Both the position numbers and the translations under genes were made by a program. Under the pieces are notes generated by a model that had not been told where the DNA came from, did not search any database, and saw only the letters and a program-made list of their open reading frames with translations. Source: Thermoleophilia bacterium SCSIO 60948 (GTDB taxonomy: Bacteria > Actinomycetota > Thermoleophilia > Solirubrobacterales > 70-9). From it: DNA of 64,000 nucleotides. Shown piece by piece: positions 19,941 through 28,594 of this stretch (the stretch's first letter is position 1; each line of letters begins with the position of its first letter). The stretch lies in assembly GCA_021496505.1 (NCBI GenBank), contig CP053031.1:930001-994000 (forward strand), in the 5' to 3' direction.

Positions 19941-20357
19941 ATGGCCGACGAGCACCAGATCAGCGTCGAGGTGCTCTCGCCCGAGGGCGAGATCTTCACC
20001 GGCGAGCTGCTCCAGGTCTCGACCCGCACGACGGTCGGCGAGATCGGCATCCGGGCCCGCCACGTTCCGATGGTGGCCCGGCTCGTGCCGGCCGAGCTGC
20101 GACTGATCAGCGACGGCGGCGACACGGAGAGCTACGCGCAGGGCGAGGGTTGGCTCGAGGTGTTCGCCAATCACGCCCGAGTGCTCGTCTCCGAGGCCGT
20201 GAAGCCCGAGGAGCTCGACACGTCCGATCTCGAGTCGCGGCTCGAGGAGGCCAAGTCGACGATCGACGAGGCCGAAGAGGACTCGGCCGAGCACGAGGCC
20301 GCCCAGCGCGAGAAGGCTCGCGCCGAGGCGTTCCTCGAGATCGCCAAGCGCTCGTAG
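19941..20357 (+). CDS. atpC: ATP synthase F1 subunit epsilon
   Basis: A 138-residue subunit binding gamma. It has the N-terminal beta-sandwich (ISVEVLSPEGEIFTGE, TTVGEIGIRARHVPMV) and a C-terminal two-helix part rich in Glu and Lys. The C-terminal helices of epsilon can extend into the crown and inhibit ATP hydrolysis. The ATG directly abuts the atpD stop with no gap. It is the last gene of the operon; a hairpin follows. Confidence 0.95.
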   Translation: MADEHQISVEVLSPEGEIFTGELLQVSTRTTVGEIGIRARHVPMVARLVPAELRLISDGGDTESYAQGEGWLEVFANHARVLVSEAVKPEELDTSDLESRLEEAKSTIDEAEEDSAEHEAAQREKARAEAFLEIAKRS

Positions 20358-20368
20358 TCTTGGGCGAC

Positions 20369-20391
20369 CGCGAACCCCGCCCGGGTTCGCG
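20369..20391 (+). terminator. Hairpin ending the ATP synthase operon
   Basis: A perfect 9-bp stem (CGCGAACCC/GGGTTCGCG) with a 5-base loop starts 11 bases after the atpC stop. No T-tract follows, so termination could be of the GC-hairpin type or Rho-assisted, or the hairpin may protect the 3' end. It ends 8 bases before the next ATG. Confidence 0.6.
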
Positions 20392-20399
20392 TCGACCGC

Positions 20400-21509
20400 A
20401 TGGATGAGCGCGCGCTGACAGAACGGCTCCTCGCCTACGACACCTCGAAGAGCGAGGGCATCAAGCTCTGCGCCGGCTTCATCGAGGGCTGGCTCGACGC
20501 GCGCGAGATCGAGGTGCGCCACTTCGAGTCACGCGGCCTGCCGGTGCTCTGGGCCGAGATCGGGCCGCCGGACCCGGTCGCCACGGTCATCTTCCACGGC
20601 CACGTCGATGTCGTCCCCGGCCGCGAGGAGCAGTTCGTGCCACGGGTCGAGGGCGACCGGCTGATCGGCCGCGGCGCCTATGACATGAAGGGCGGGCTCG
20701 CCTGCCTGCTGCTCGCGCTGGCCGATGTCCGCGACGACTCCCGGGTGCGCGTGCGGATGGCGATCGTGCCCGATGAGGAGTCCGAGGACGGCGAGGGTGA
20801 GCGGGGCGGGGATTGCCTGATCGCAAACGGTTTCGGCGGCGATTTCGCGATCACCGGTGAGCCGACCGACCTCCAGGTCGGGGTGGCCGCGAAAGGGGTG
20901 CTGGCGATGCGCCTGCTCGTCGAGGGGCGGGCCGCGCACGGCGCGACCCCCTGGCTCGGCGAGAACGCGATCCTGCGCGCGATCGACACTTACCGCCGCA
21001 TTCAGGCGCTACCGTTCGCGTCTCGCAGCTCAAGGCTGTTCGAGCGGCCGTCGATCAACCTGGGCCGCATCCTCGGGGGAGACGCACTGAACAAGGTTCC
21101 CGACATCTGCGCGATCGACGTCGACGTTCGCTACCTGCCCGAGCAGGACCCGCAGGAGATCCTCGCCGAGGTCGGCGCGCTGCCGGACTCGCGGATCGTC
21201 TCGACCTTCGAGCGCGAGCCCGCCAACGTCGACCCGACCTCGCCCTTCGTGGAGACCCTCTGCAGCGCCGCGTCGGCCTACTCGGAGAATGGCTCGATGC
21301 CGGTCGGTCGCGACGGGGCGTCGGACGCCGTCTCGTTCCTGCGCGCCGGAATACCCGCCGTCGAGTTCGGCCCGACGGGAGGGGGACACCACGGCCCCGA
21401 CGAATGGGTCTCCGTGGAATCCCTCGGCGGCTATCGGCGCGCGCTCGGTGACTTCGTGAGGCGCCTACCCGAGCGCCTCGAGGCGCGAGGCGAGGCGGCG
21501 ACGGCGTGA
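20400..21509 (+). CDS. M20 family metallopeptidase (ArgE/DapE/ACY1 type)
   Basis: A 369-residue cytoplasmic two-zinc amidohydrolase. The metal and catalytic motifs are in order: IFHGHVDVVPG (His, Asp), GRGAYDMKGGLACLL (bridging Asp), VPDEESEDG (catalytic Glu pair) and ITGEPTDLQ. The dimerisation domain follows, and the last zinc His is in GGGHHGPDEW. Such enzymes remove acyl groups in arginine or lysine synthesis or cleave peptides; the exact substrate cannot be told from sequence. It starts just after the atp hairpin and overlaps the LCP gene in GTGA. Confidence 0.9.
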   Translation: MDERALTERLLAYDTSKSEGIKLCAGFIEGWLDAREIEVRHFESRGLPVLWAEIGPPDPVATVIFHGHVDVVPGREEQFVPRVEGDRLIGRGAYDMKGGLACLLLALADVRDDSRVRVRMAIVPDEESEDGEGERGGDCLIANGFGGDFAITGEPTDLQVGVAAKGVLAMRLLVEGRAAHGATPWLGENAILRAIDTYRRIQALPFASRSSRLFERPSINLGRILGGDALNKVPDICAIDVDVRYLPEQDPQEILAEVGALPDSRIVSTFEREPANVDPTSPFVETLCSAASAYSENGSMPVGRDGASDAVSFLRAGIPAVEFGPTGGGHHGPDEWVSVESLGGYRRALGDFVRRLPERLEARGEAATA

Positions 21510-23605
21510 GACCGTTCGACTTCGAGGACGACGAGCGCGACGAGGGCGCGCAGCCGGGCGACCCCGGTGCCGCGGAGGGCGGATCCGGGGACGAGGAGGA
21601 GTGGCAGCCGGCGACCTGGGCGGGCCGGCGCGGCTCCGAGCCCGAGCCGCAGGCCGCGAGCGACGCGCCCGACGCCGCCGATGAGAGCCCCGAACCGCCC
21701 GACGAGTTCGCGTTCTCCGACGACGACGAGGCCGACGACGCCGGGGGCGAAGAGGACGAATTCGGCGACGAGAACGAGTTCGACGCTGCTGGAGACGAGG
21801 CGCCCGCCGAGCCGCAGCCGACCGGCGGTAACACGCTCGAGACCGACACCGTCGCCGAGGCCGACCGCGAGCAGGCACGCGAGTCCGCGCTCTCGGGCCT
21901 GCGGGCGCGCGCCGCGGAGTCCGCCGCGCGCCGCGGTGGTTCGGGCGCGGGAGCGGCCGCCGGGGTAGGCGCCGCGGCAGCCGCGCGGTCGAAGCCGGCC
22001 GCCGGTTCCATGCCGCCCCCGAGCTCGTCACCCGCCGCGCGTATCGGCAAGACCTCGATCGACCCCGCCGCGGCCGAGCAGGCCGGCCCCCCGGGCGGGA
22101 AGCCCCCGTCGCGGCGCTCGCTCTGGGCCCGTTTCGCCGCGGCATCAGCGATCTGCATCTTCTCGATGGCGGCCGCGACCGCGATCAGCGTTCTCGTTTT
22201 GCTCACGAATGTCGCGGAGGGCCTCGGAGACTCCGGAGAGCTCGCGAACCTGGGTGGGCAGCTTGCCGGCGTAGACGGCGGCGACCCCCAGACAATCCTG
22301 ATCCTTGGCTCGGACAAGCGCACGAACACACCCGGAGATCCAGGGCGTTCGGACACGACGATCCTGCTCAGGGTCGACCCCGACAAACAAGCGATCTCCT
22401 TGCTCTCGATCCCGCGCGACCTCCAGGTCGAGATCCCGGGCTACGAGGACGCGGGCGAAACGAAGTTCAATGAGGCCTACACCCTCGGTGGTCCGGAACT
22501 GACGCTGCGCACAGTCAAGAGCGTTACTGGCCTCGAAACGATCAACCACGTCGTGAACATCGATTTCAACGGGTTCGCCGACGCGGTGAACGAGATCGGG
22601 TGCGTGTACATCGACGCGGACCGCCGCTACTTCGTCGGCGAGAACGACCCCCGTGACTACTCGGCGGTCAATATCAAGGCCGGTTATCAGCGCATGTGCG
22701 GGTTCAACGCCCTCGGTTACGTTCGTTACCGAATCGGCGATGACGACTTGGTCCGTGCCGCTCGACAGCAGGAGTTCCTGCGCGAGGCACGACAGAAGGT
22801 TCCGCCTGAGGTCCTGTTCGAGGACCGTGAGGACCTCCTGCAGGTCTTCACGGACTACACGACGTCCGACATCAACTCGGGTGTGACGCTGCTCGAGTTC
22901 CTGAAGACGCTGCTGAAGGTCGGAAGCGCCCCGATCAACGAGGTCCACTTCCCGGCGACTCCCGACCCTGAGGACCCGGCGAACCTGGTCGCGACCTCTG
23001 AGGCGATCGAGACCGCGGTCGACGAGTTCATGGTCACCGAGGGCACTCCAGGACCGCCTCAGGACCCCGCGATCAACGACGACGGCGACGGGGGTTCGGG
23101 CAACGGAGGTAATGGCGGGGGCGGTGGCGGCGACGGCGGCGACTCCAGCGAGCCCGCCGGTCCCCAGCTGATCGACTCAAGCGATTCGGGCCTCGCGAAC
23201 GCCGACCTGCTCGCGCGCGGGAAGTTCGAGCCGCCGATCTACTACCCGACCCGTCTGCTCCCGGAGTCGTCGATCATCGATGACTCGCGGTGGTTCCCGA
23301 TCGACGGCCCCTCCGACGAGCTCTACTACGGATACAAGTTCGTCGTCATGATCGAGGACGGAACAACCTTCCCGCGCTATTACGGGGTGTCGGGAACGAC
23401 GTGGAAGGACGCTCCGATCCTCGAGAACCCGTCCGAGGAGCGTGAGATCGAGGGCCGCGATTACAAGCTCTATTACGACGGCGACCGCCTGCGGATGATC
23501 GCCTTCGAGACCGAGGACGCGGCCTACTGGGTCTCGAACACGCTGACGCAGGAGCTGACGAACGACGAGATGATCGCGATCGCCACGGGTCTGCAGGAGC
23601 GTTGA
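21506..23605 (+). CDS. LytR-CpsA-Psr (LCP) family glycopolymer ligase, enlarged
   Basis: A 699-residue membrane-anchored enzyme of the family that attaches wall polysaccharides to peptidoglycan. Residues 1-205 are a disordered, acidic then Ala/Gly-rich cytoplasmic region. One membrane helix lies at about 209-234. The LCP domain spans about 260-440, with the lipid-phosphate-binding motifs GRSDTTILLRVDP and LLSIPRDLQVEIPG. A Gly-rich linker at about 525-548 leads to a C-terminal domain of about 130 residues with a DUF4367-like look (ends SNTLTQELTND). The gene has somewhat lower GC than its neighbours. It overlaps its neighbours on both sides (GTGA, TGATG) and starts a polysaccharide module. 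Confidence 0.9.
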   Translation: MRPFDFEDDERDEGAQPGDPGAAEGGSGDEEEWQPATWAGRRGSEPEPQAASDAPDAADESPEPPDEFAFSDDDEADDAGGEEDEFGDENEFDAAGDEAPAEPQPTGGNTLETDTVAEADREQARESALSGLRARAAESAARRGGSGAGAAAGVGAAAAARSKPAAGSMPPPSSSPAARIGKTSIDPAAAEQAGPPGGKPPSRRSLWARFAAASAICIFSMAAATAISVLVLLTNVAEGLGDSGELANLGGQLAGVDGGDPQTILILGSDKRTNTPGDPGRSDTTILLRVDPDKQAISLLSIPRDLQVEIPGYEDAGETKFNEAYTLGGPELTLRTVKSVTGLETINHVVNIDFNGFADAVNEIGCVYIDADRRYFVGENDPRDYSAVNIKAGYQRMCGFNALGYVRYRIGDDDLVRAARQQEFLREARQKVPPEVLFEDREDLLQVFTDYTTSDINSGVTLLEFLKTLLKVGSAPINEVHFPATPDPEDPANLVATSEAIETAVDEFMVTEGTPGPPQDPAINDDGDGGSGNGGNGGGGGGDGGDSSEPAGPQLIDSSDSGLANADLLARGKFEPPIYYPTRLLPESSIIDDSRWFPIDGPSDELYYGYKFVVMIEDGTTFPRYYGVSGTTWKDAPILENPSEEREIEGRDYKLYYDGDRLRMIAFETEDAAYWVSNTLTQELTNDEMIAIATGLQER

Positions 23606-24915
23606 TGACGAGAGGTGGGGAGCGCGAGCCGATCGGCGTGATCGGGATCGGATGGGTGGGCCTGGTGACCTCGGCCTGCTTCGCCGAGATCGGCCACGAC
23701 GTGATCGCGATGGACGTCGACGCGGCCAAGGTCGAGCGGCTGTCGAGCGGTGACGTGCCGATCCACGAGCCACGGCTCGGCGACCTGGTGCGCTCGAACT
23801 CCGAGCGGATCACGTTCACCACCGACATGGACGAGCTGCTGGGCCGGGCGCGGGTCCTGTTCTGCTGCGTCGACACTCCGCCGACCTACTCCGGCGACGC
23901 CGATCTCTCGCGCGTGCGGGCGGTCGTCGCGGCGATCACCGATCCCGAGTCGCACGCGCTGGTGATGAAGAGCACCGTGCCGGCGGGGACGGGGGAGACG
24001 ATCAAGCGCGACGTGCCCGGGATGGCCTATGTCTCGTGCCCGGAGTTCCTGCGCGAGGGCTCCGCGGTCGACGACTTCCTCAACCCCGACCGCGTCGTGA
24101 TCGGCGCCGACGAGGGCGACGAGTGGGCGGCCGAGATCATCGCCGACGTCTACCGCCCGCTCGGCGGCGAGCTCGTGATGACCGACGTCGCCTCGGCCGA
24201 GATGATCAAGCTCGCCTCGAACGCCTTCCTCGCGACGAAGATCTCGTTCGCCAACGAGATCGCCAACGTCTGCGACGAGGTCGGGGCCGACGTCTCCGAG
24301 GTCGCACGCGGCATGGGCCTCGACAACCGCATCGGCCCGTCGTTCCTGCGCGCGGGGATCGGCTATGGGGGCAGCTGCTTCCCGAAGGACGTCTCGGCCC
24401 TGAAGATGCTCGCCGGCAACACCGGCTACCACTTCCAGCTCCTGAACGCGGTCATCGAGGTCAACGAGCTCCAGAAGCGGCGCGTGATCGCGAAGCTCTC
24501 GAAGCACCTAGGCTCGCTGGTCGGCAAGCGGATCGCGCTGCTCGGGCTCGCCTTCAAGCCCGACACGGACGACATGCGCGAGGCCTCGAGCCTCGTGCTG
24601 GCGGCCCGGCTCCAGGGCGAGGGCGCGAGCGTCAGCGCGTTCGACCCCGTCGCCTCGGACGTCGCGGCTCCGATGCTGCCCGGGATCGCGATGGCGAGCT
24701 CGGCCGAGAAGGCGATCGCGGGCGCCGACGGCGTCGTGCTCGTCACCGAGTGGGCCGAGTTCCGTGACCTCGACTGGCCGGCGCTGGCGGCGTCGATGGC
24801 CTCGCCGGTGCTCGTCGACGGCCGCAACTTCCTCGATCCCGATGCGCTCCGCGGTGCGGGCTTCGCCTACGAGGGGATCGGTCGGCCGAAGCAGAGCGGT
24901 CCGGCGAGCGCGTAG
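23605..24915 (+). CDS. UDP-glucose/GDP-mannose 6-dehydrogenase family protein
   Basis: A 436-residue NAD-dependent nucleotide-sugar dehydrogenase making UDP-glucuronate, GDP-mannuronate or similar for envelope polysaccharides. The Rossmann motif GIGWVGLVTSACFAEIGHD is at the N-terminus and the catalytic cysteine is in GIGYGGSCFPKD. The middle domain starts at VASAEMIKLASNAFLATKIS, and the C-terminal domain has ALLGLAFKPDTDDMREAS. ATG 23605 overlaps the LCP stop as TGATG. The donor nucleotide cannot be decided from the sequence. Confidence 0.93.
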   Translation: MTRGGEREPIGVIGIGWVGLVTSACFAEIGHDVIAMDVDAAKVERLSSGDVPIHEPRLGDLVRSNSERITFTTDMDELLGRARVLFCCVDTPPTYSGDADLSRVRAVVAAITDPESHALVMKSTVPAGTGETIKRDVPGMAYVSCPEFLREGSAVDDFLNPDRVVIGADEGDEWAAEIIADVYRPLGGELVMTDVASAEMIKLASNAFLATKISFANEIANVCDEVGADVSEVARGMGLDNRIGPSFLRAGIGYGGSCFPKDVSALKMLAGNTGYHFQLLNAVIEVNELQKRRVIAKLSKHLGSLVGKRIALLGLAFKPDTDDMREASSLVLAARLQGEGASVSAFDPVASDVAAPMLPGIAMASSAEKAIAGADGVVLVTEWAEFRDLDWPALAASMASPVLVDGRNFLDPDALRGAGFAYEGIGRPKQSGPASA

Positions 24916-24926
24916 CGGATCACCGC

Positions 24927-24932
24927 TAGCCT
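24927..24932 (+). promoter_or_regulatory. -10 hexamer TAGCCT for leaderless sugar nucleotidyltransferase
   Basis: TAGCCT ends 7 bases before ATG 24940, and no Shine-Dalgarno sequence is present. It gives the second half of the module its own promoter. Confidence 0.55.
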
Positions 24933-24939
24933 GCCGCGG

Positions 24940-26034
24940 ATGCAGGCACTCGTACTCGTCGGCGGTGAGGGCACGCGGCTGCGGCCGCTGACGCTCACCC
25001 AGCCGAAGCCGGCGGTGCCGCTCGTCGACCGGCCCTTCATCGGCTACATGGTCGACTGGCTCGCCTCGCACGGGGTCGACGACGTCGTCATGGCCTGCGG
25101 CTTCCGCGCCGAAGACCTGCGATCGGCGCTCGGCGACGGGGAGGAGGGCGGACCGCGGATCCGCTACGTCCAGGAGTCCGAACCGCTCGGCACGGCGGGA
25201 CCGATCCGCCTCGCCGCCGACCAGGGGCTCCTCGGCGAGCGCTTCTGCGTCCTCAACGGCGACCTGCTGACCGACATCGATCTCTCGCGGACCATCGCCG
25301 CTCACGAGGGCTCCGGTCGCGTCGCGACGATCTCGCTCTACCCGGTCGATGACCCGAGCGCGTTCGGGCTCGTCCGGCGCGACGGCGTCGAGGTCAGCGA
25401 GTTCCTCGAGAAGCCCGATCCCGAGAGCGACGAGATCGACACCGACGAGGTCAACGCGGGCGCCTACGTCCTCGAGCGCGGCATCTGCGAGCTGATCCCC
25501 GCGGGCCGCAAGGTCTCGATCGAGCGTGACGTCTTCCCGCGGCTCACCGACGGCCGGCTCGGTGGCGTGCGCCTCGAGGGTTACTGGAAGGACATCGGGA
25601 CGCCCGAGCGCTACCTCGAGGCGAGCTGGGACATCCTCGAGGGCACGGTCGCGACGGAGGTCGGCCGCCGTGCCGGCGACGACGGCGTGCTGATCGAAGC
25701 CGAGGCCTCGGTCGCCGACGGCGCCGAGATCACCGGGCCGGCCTGGGTCGGTCCCGGTGCAGTGGTCGGTCCGGGCGCACGGCTCGACCGAGCGGTGGTC
25801 GCTGCCGGGGTCGAGATCGGACCGGGCGCGAGGATCGAGGACTCGGTCGCGCTCGCCGGGACCAGGCTCGGCGAGAACGCACGTGTCGAGCGTTCGATCT
25901 TGGCGCCCGATGTCGAGGTCGAGGCCGGCGCCCACGTGCCTGCCGGCGCGGTCGTCGGGGCCGGGGCGCGAATCGGCGCCGGCGCCGCACTCGGATCCGA
26001 CGCGCGCGTTGCGCCGGGCGAGGTCAGCGAATGA
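24940..26034 (+). CDS. NDP-sugar nucleotidyltransferase (mannose-1-phosphate guanylyltransferase-like)
   Basis: A 364-residue enzyme of the nucleotidyltransferase family that activates sugar-1-phosphates. The signature VLVGGEGTRLRPLTLTQPKP is at the N-terminus, CVLNGDLLTDID holds the metal-binding Asp, and GYWKDIGTPERYLEA follows. The last 110 residues are a left-handed beta-helix of hexapeptide repeats. Context with a PMI/PGI-like isomerase favours GDP-mannose synthesis, but glucose-1-phosphate is possible. It overlaps the isomerase gene in ATGA. A paralogue with the same architecture lies at 28595-29596. Confidence 0.9.
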   Translation: MQALVLVGGEGTRLRPLTLTQPKPAVPLVDRPFIGYMVDWLASHGVDDVVMACGFRAEDLRSALGDGEEGGPRIRYVQESEPLGTAGPIRLAADQGLLGERFCVLNGDLLTDIDLSRTIAAHEGSGRVATISLYPVDDPSAFGLVRRDGVEVSEFLEKPDPESDEIDTDEVNAGAYVLERGICELIPAGRKVSIERDVFPRLTDGRLGGVRLEGYWKDIGTPERYLEASWDILEGTVATEVGRRAGDDGVLIEAEASVADGAEITGPAWVGPGAVVGPGARLDRAVVAAGVEIGPGARIEDSVALAGTRLGENARVERSILAPDVEVEAGAHVPAGAVVGAGARIGAGAALGSDARVAPGEVSE

Positions 26035-27062
26035 GCGCGGAAGGGTTCCTCGACGCGATCCGCGCCGTCGACCCGACACGGCAGCTCGACGACGTCCTCA
26101 CGTTGCCCGACCAGCTGTCGGACGCTATCTGGCGCTACGAGGGCGCCGCGATCTCGCGCCGCGAGAGCACCGGGCTCATCGTCGCCGGGATGGGCGGCTC
26201 GGCGATCGGCGGCGAGCTCGCGACCGCGGTGATCGGTGAGCGGCTGCGAGCGCCGATCCTCGTCGTCCGCGACTACGCGCTTCCGGCCTGGGTCGACGAG
26301 CGCTGGACGGTCCTCTGCTCGAGCTACTCGGGCGAGACCGAGGAGACCCTGGCGGCGTTCGAGGACGCGAAGCGGCGTGGCGCGGCGATCTACGCCGCCA
26401 CGACCGGCGGCGCCCTCGCCGAGCGCGCTCGCGAGGTGGGCGCACCCGTGGTCGGCGTGCCGGGCGGCCGCCAGCCGCGGGCGGTCATCGGCTACGGCAT
26501 GGCGATCACTTGCGAGCTCGCTGCGAGCGTCGGCGCTTCTCCGGGTCTGGCCGGCGAGATCGAGCGAGCCGCCGAGTTCCTGCGCGGCGCCGCGGACTCG
26601 CTCGTCGAGCTTGCGGCCGCGCTCACCGAGACGATCGGCGACTCGACCCCGATCGTCGCCGGAGCGGACCTCACCGCTCCCGTCGCATACCGCTGGAAGT
26701 GCCAGTTCAACGAGAACGCGAAGCTCCACTCGTGGAGCGCCGAGCTCCCAGAGCTCGACCACAACGAGATCGTCGGCTGGCAGGGCGGCGCTCCCGAGGA
26801 CGGCTTCGCCGCGATATTCCTCGTCGACGCCGATCAGTCCGAGCGGATCACCGAGCGAACCAGGCTGACCGCCGGGCTCGTCGAGCGCGCGGCGCGGTCG
26901 GTGACGCTCGTCGCCACGAAGGGGGAAACGCGCACCGAGCGCGCTCTCTGGGCGGTCATGCTCGGCGACCTGATCTCGCTCGGCCTCGCCGCCCGACGCG
27001 GCGTGGACCCGGTCGACATCAGCTCGATCGACGAGCTCAAACGGGGCCTCGCCGCGAGCTGA
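26031..27062 (+). CDS. Bifunctional phosphoglucose/phosphomannose isomerase (SIS domains)
   Basis: A 343-residue cytoplasmic isomerase of the PMI/PGI SIS family. It interconverts fructose-6-phosphate with glucose-6- and mannose-6-phosphate, feeding nucleotide-sugar synthesis. The first SIS domain shows IVAGMGGSAIGGELA and SSYSGETEETLAA, the second has AYRWKCQFNENAKLHSW and LPELDHNEIVGW, which are family signatures. ATG 26031 overlaps the upstream nucleotidyltransferase as ATGA. It ends the LCP-dehydrogenase-transferase-isomerase set; no phosphomannomutase is in the window. Confidence 0.92.
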   Translation: MSAEGFLDAIRAVDPTRQLDDVLTLPDQLSDAIWRYEGAAISRRESTGLIVAGMGGSAIGGELATAVIGERLRAPILVVRDYALPAWVDERWTVLCSSYSGETEETLAAFEDAKRRGAAIYAATTGGALAERAREVGAPVVGVPGGRQPRAVIGYGMAITCELAASVGASPGLAGEIERAAEFLRGAADSLVELAAALTETIGDSTPIVAGADLTAPVAYRWKCQFNENAKLHSWSAELPELDHNEIVGWQGGAPEDGFAAIFLVDADQSERITERTRLTAGLVERAARSVTLVATKGETRTERALWAVMLGDLISLGLAARRGVDPVDISSIDELKRGLAAS

Positions 27063-27085
27063 CCTCGAGGGATGCCCGCGGGTGC

Positions 27086-28051
27086 CTAGGGGGCGCCGAG
27101 CGGCGTCACGGCCTTGCAGTTCTCCGGGCCCAGCGGTACCGCCCGCTTCGGATCGAGCGCGTTTCGGATCAGCCGGGCGGCGTTCGGGTCGAAGGCGACG
27201 GCGAGGTGCTCGGCGGCGTCCTGCGGACACTCCTCCTGGAGGACGAAGTTCTTCGCCCGCGGTCCCTCGCGCATCAGCCCGCTCGTGTAGGGCAGGACGA
27301 GCTCGTCGTAGGTCGTGACGATGTTCGTGTAGCTGACGCCTGGGGCCTTGATGCCACCTCGGTTCAACTTCGCGATGAACTTCGACGAGGCGAGGAACTG
27401 CGGGCAGCTCTCGCACGCCTGCTCGACGATGTCGATGATCGGGCCCGACAGGCCGAAGGTCGCGGCGAGGTCGTTCAGCGAGTTGAGGCCGGCGGCGTTC
27501 GTGCCGTCCCAGAGCGTCGTCAGCCCGACGTAGTCATCGACCTCGCCCGCGCCGCCTCCGTACTTGATCCACCAGTTCGGCATCAGGCTGCCCTCCGAGT
27601 GCCCGAGGATGTCGACCTTGCGTGACCCGGTCCGGGCGCGGACCCGGTCGACGAAGCGGTCGAGCTGGGCTGCGCTGCGCTGCATGCGGATCAACCCGCC
27701 GGGCTCGTAGAAGCCGAAGTCGACACCCTGCTTCTCGCCGTAGGTGAACGAGTAGACGCAGTAGCCGCGGTTGGCGAGCATCGGCGCCATCGCGTTCCAG
27801 TTCACCGTCTGGTTGGCGAGCAGGCCGTGGACCAGCACGACGGGTTGCGGGTGGCGCCGAGAGGGCTCGCAGCCGGGAACGTTGGCTCCCGGCGGGTCGC
27901 CGCCCGCGTCCGCGCCCTGCGCCGCCATGGCACCGAGGACCGTGTAGTCGACCGGGAGCTTCTCGCGCTCGCCCGCCGACGCGGCGGGCGCCAGGACCAA
28001 GGCGGCCAGCAGCGCGATGACCGGCGCCAGAGCGCCCCCGAAGCTCCTCAT
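27086..28051 (-). CDS. Secreted lipase/esterase, alpha/beta fold (lipase class 2)
   Basis: A 321-residue exported enzyme. A clear signal peptide (MRSFGGALAPVIALLAALVL, then ending ASAG) is followed by the lipase core: VVLVHGLLANQTVNW (oxyanion hole), the nucleophile elbow ILGHSEGSLM (Ser), a WDGTNAAG stretch and a C-terminal EHLAVAFD that may supply the His. Four cysteines in the middle and C-terminal parts could form disulfides, as expected outside the cell. It resembles actinobacterial triacylglycerol lipases of class 2. It stands alone between the isomerase (convergent) and arfB. Confidence 0.88.
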   Translation of the reverse strand: MRSFGGALAPVIALLAALVLAPAASAGEREKLPVDYTVLGAMAAQGADAGGDPPGANVPGCEPSRRHPQPVVLVHGLLANQTVNWNAMAPMLANRGYCVYSFTYGEKQGVDFGFYEPGGLIRMQRSAAQLDRFVDRVRARTGSRKVDILGHSEGSLMPNWWIKYGGGAGEVDDYVGLTTLWDGTNAAGLNSLNDLAATFGLSGPIIDIVEQACESCPQFLASSKFIAKLNRGGIKAPGVSYTNIVTTYDELVLPYTSGLMREGPRAKNFVLQEECPQDAAEHLAVAFDPNAARLIRNALDPKRAVPLGPENCKAVTPLGAP

Positions 28052-28106
28052 CAGCGATCGTTACCCCGCCGCCCGGAAACCACGCCTGCGCCCGGCCGCG
28101 CGCCTC

Positions 28107-28135
28107 GAGCCACCGCGGCACCGAGCCACCGCGGC
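28107..28135. repeat. Tandem 13-bp direct repeat
   Basis: Two exact copies of GAGCCACCGCGGC with a 16-bp period lie in the spacer between the lipase start and the arfB stop. A local duplication with no evident function. Confidence 0.6.
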
Positions 28136-28141
28136 GGGGCG

Positions 28142-28555
28142 TCAGTCGTCCTGCGTCGGGCGCCGGCGGGCGCGCTTGGTCTCGCTCTGGCGTCGCTTCG
28201 CGTCGAGCCGGCGCCGCTTCGACGCCCGCGTCGGACGCGTCGCTCGGCGCTGCGCCCGCGGTCGCAGCTCGGCCGCGATCCGCTCGGCCAGTCGTTCGAG
28301 CGCGAGCCGGCGGTTCTGCGCCTGGCCACGACCGTCCTGCGCCACGGCCGTGACCCTGTCGCCGAACCGGGCCTGCAGCCGCCGCCGCTGCGCGTCGCTA
28401 AGCGCCGAGCTCGCTCCGATCTCGAACCTGGCCTCGATCCTCGAATCGGTGACGTTGGCGTGCTGGCCGCCGGGCCCCGACGAGCGCGAGGCGAGCAGCT
28501 CGATCTCATCGAGTGGGATCGACAGCCGCGAGTCGATGCGCAGTCCGCCCGTCAC
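28142..28555 (-). CDS. arfB: Alternative ribosome-rescue factor ArfB (YaeJ-type peptidyl-tRNA hydrolase)
   Basis: A 137-residue protein with the release-factor catalytic loop SRSSGPGGQHANVTDSRIEA (GGQ) and a strongly basic, disordered C-terminal tail (RRATRPTRASKRRRLDAKRR). In ArfB this tail enters the empty mRNA channel of stalled ribosomes while GGQ hydrolyses the peptidyl-tRNA. Length and domain order are typical. The start is GTG 28555, 7 bases after a minus-strand TAGCGT hexamer, so it may be leaderless. Confidence 0.93.
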   Translation of the reverse strand: MTGGLRIDSRLSIPLDEIELLASRSSGPGGQHANVTDSRIEARFEIGASSALSDAQRRRLQARFGDRVTAVAQDGRGQAQNRRLALERLAERIAAELRPRAQRRATRPTRASKRRRLDAKRRQSETKRARRRPTQDD

Positions 28556-28562
28556 CCGCCCA

Positions 28563-28568
28563 ACGCTA
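28563..28568 (-). promoter_or_regulatory. -10 hexamer TAGCGT for arfB
   Basis: On the minus strand TAGCGT ends 7 bases before the GTG of arfB. Together with the plus-strand hexamer at 28581-28586 it makes a divergent promoter within a 39-bp spacer. Confidence 0.5.
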
Positions 28569-28580
28569 CGCGGAGCGGAC

Positions 28581-28586
28581 TAGGGT
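28581..28586 (+). promoter_or_regulatory. -10 hexamer TAGGGT for sugar nucleotidyltransferase
   Basis: TAGGGT ends 8 bases before ATG 28595. The intervening GGGGTG is not a good Shine-Dalgarno site, and a leaderless start is likely. Confidence 0.5.
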
Positions 28587-28594
28587 GGGGTGCC

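Noticed and set aside
21506-23605. Recent horizontal transfer of the LCP gene because of lower GC in its middle part
   Set aside because: The gene overlaps both neighbours, its ends have normal codon use, and LCP belongs to the same functional module; the shift is mild.
27827-28594. Upstream extension of the nucleotidyltransferase at 28595
   Set aside because: It is antisense to arfB and the lipase start; the family signature begins at ATG 28595 after a promoter hexamer.
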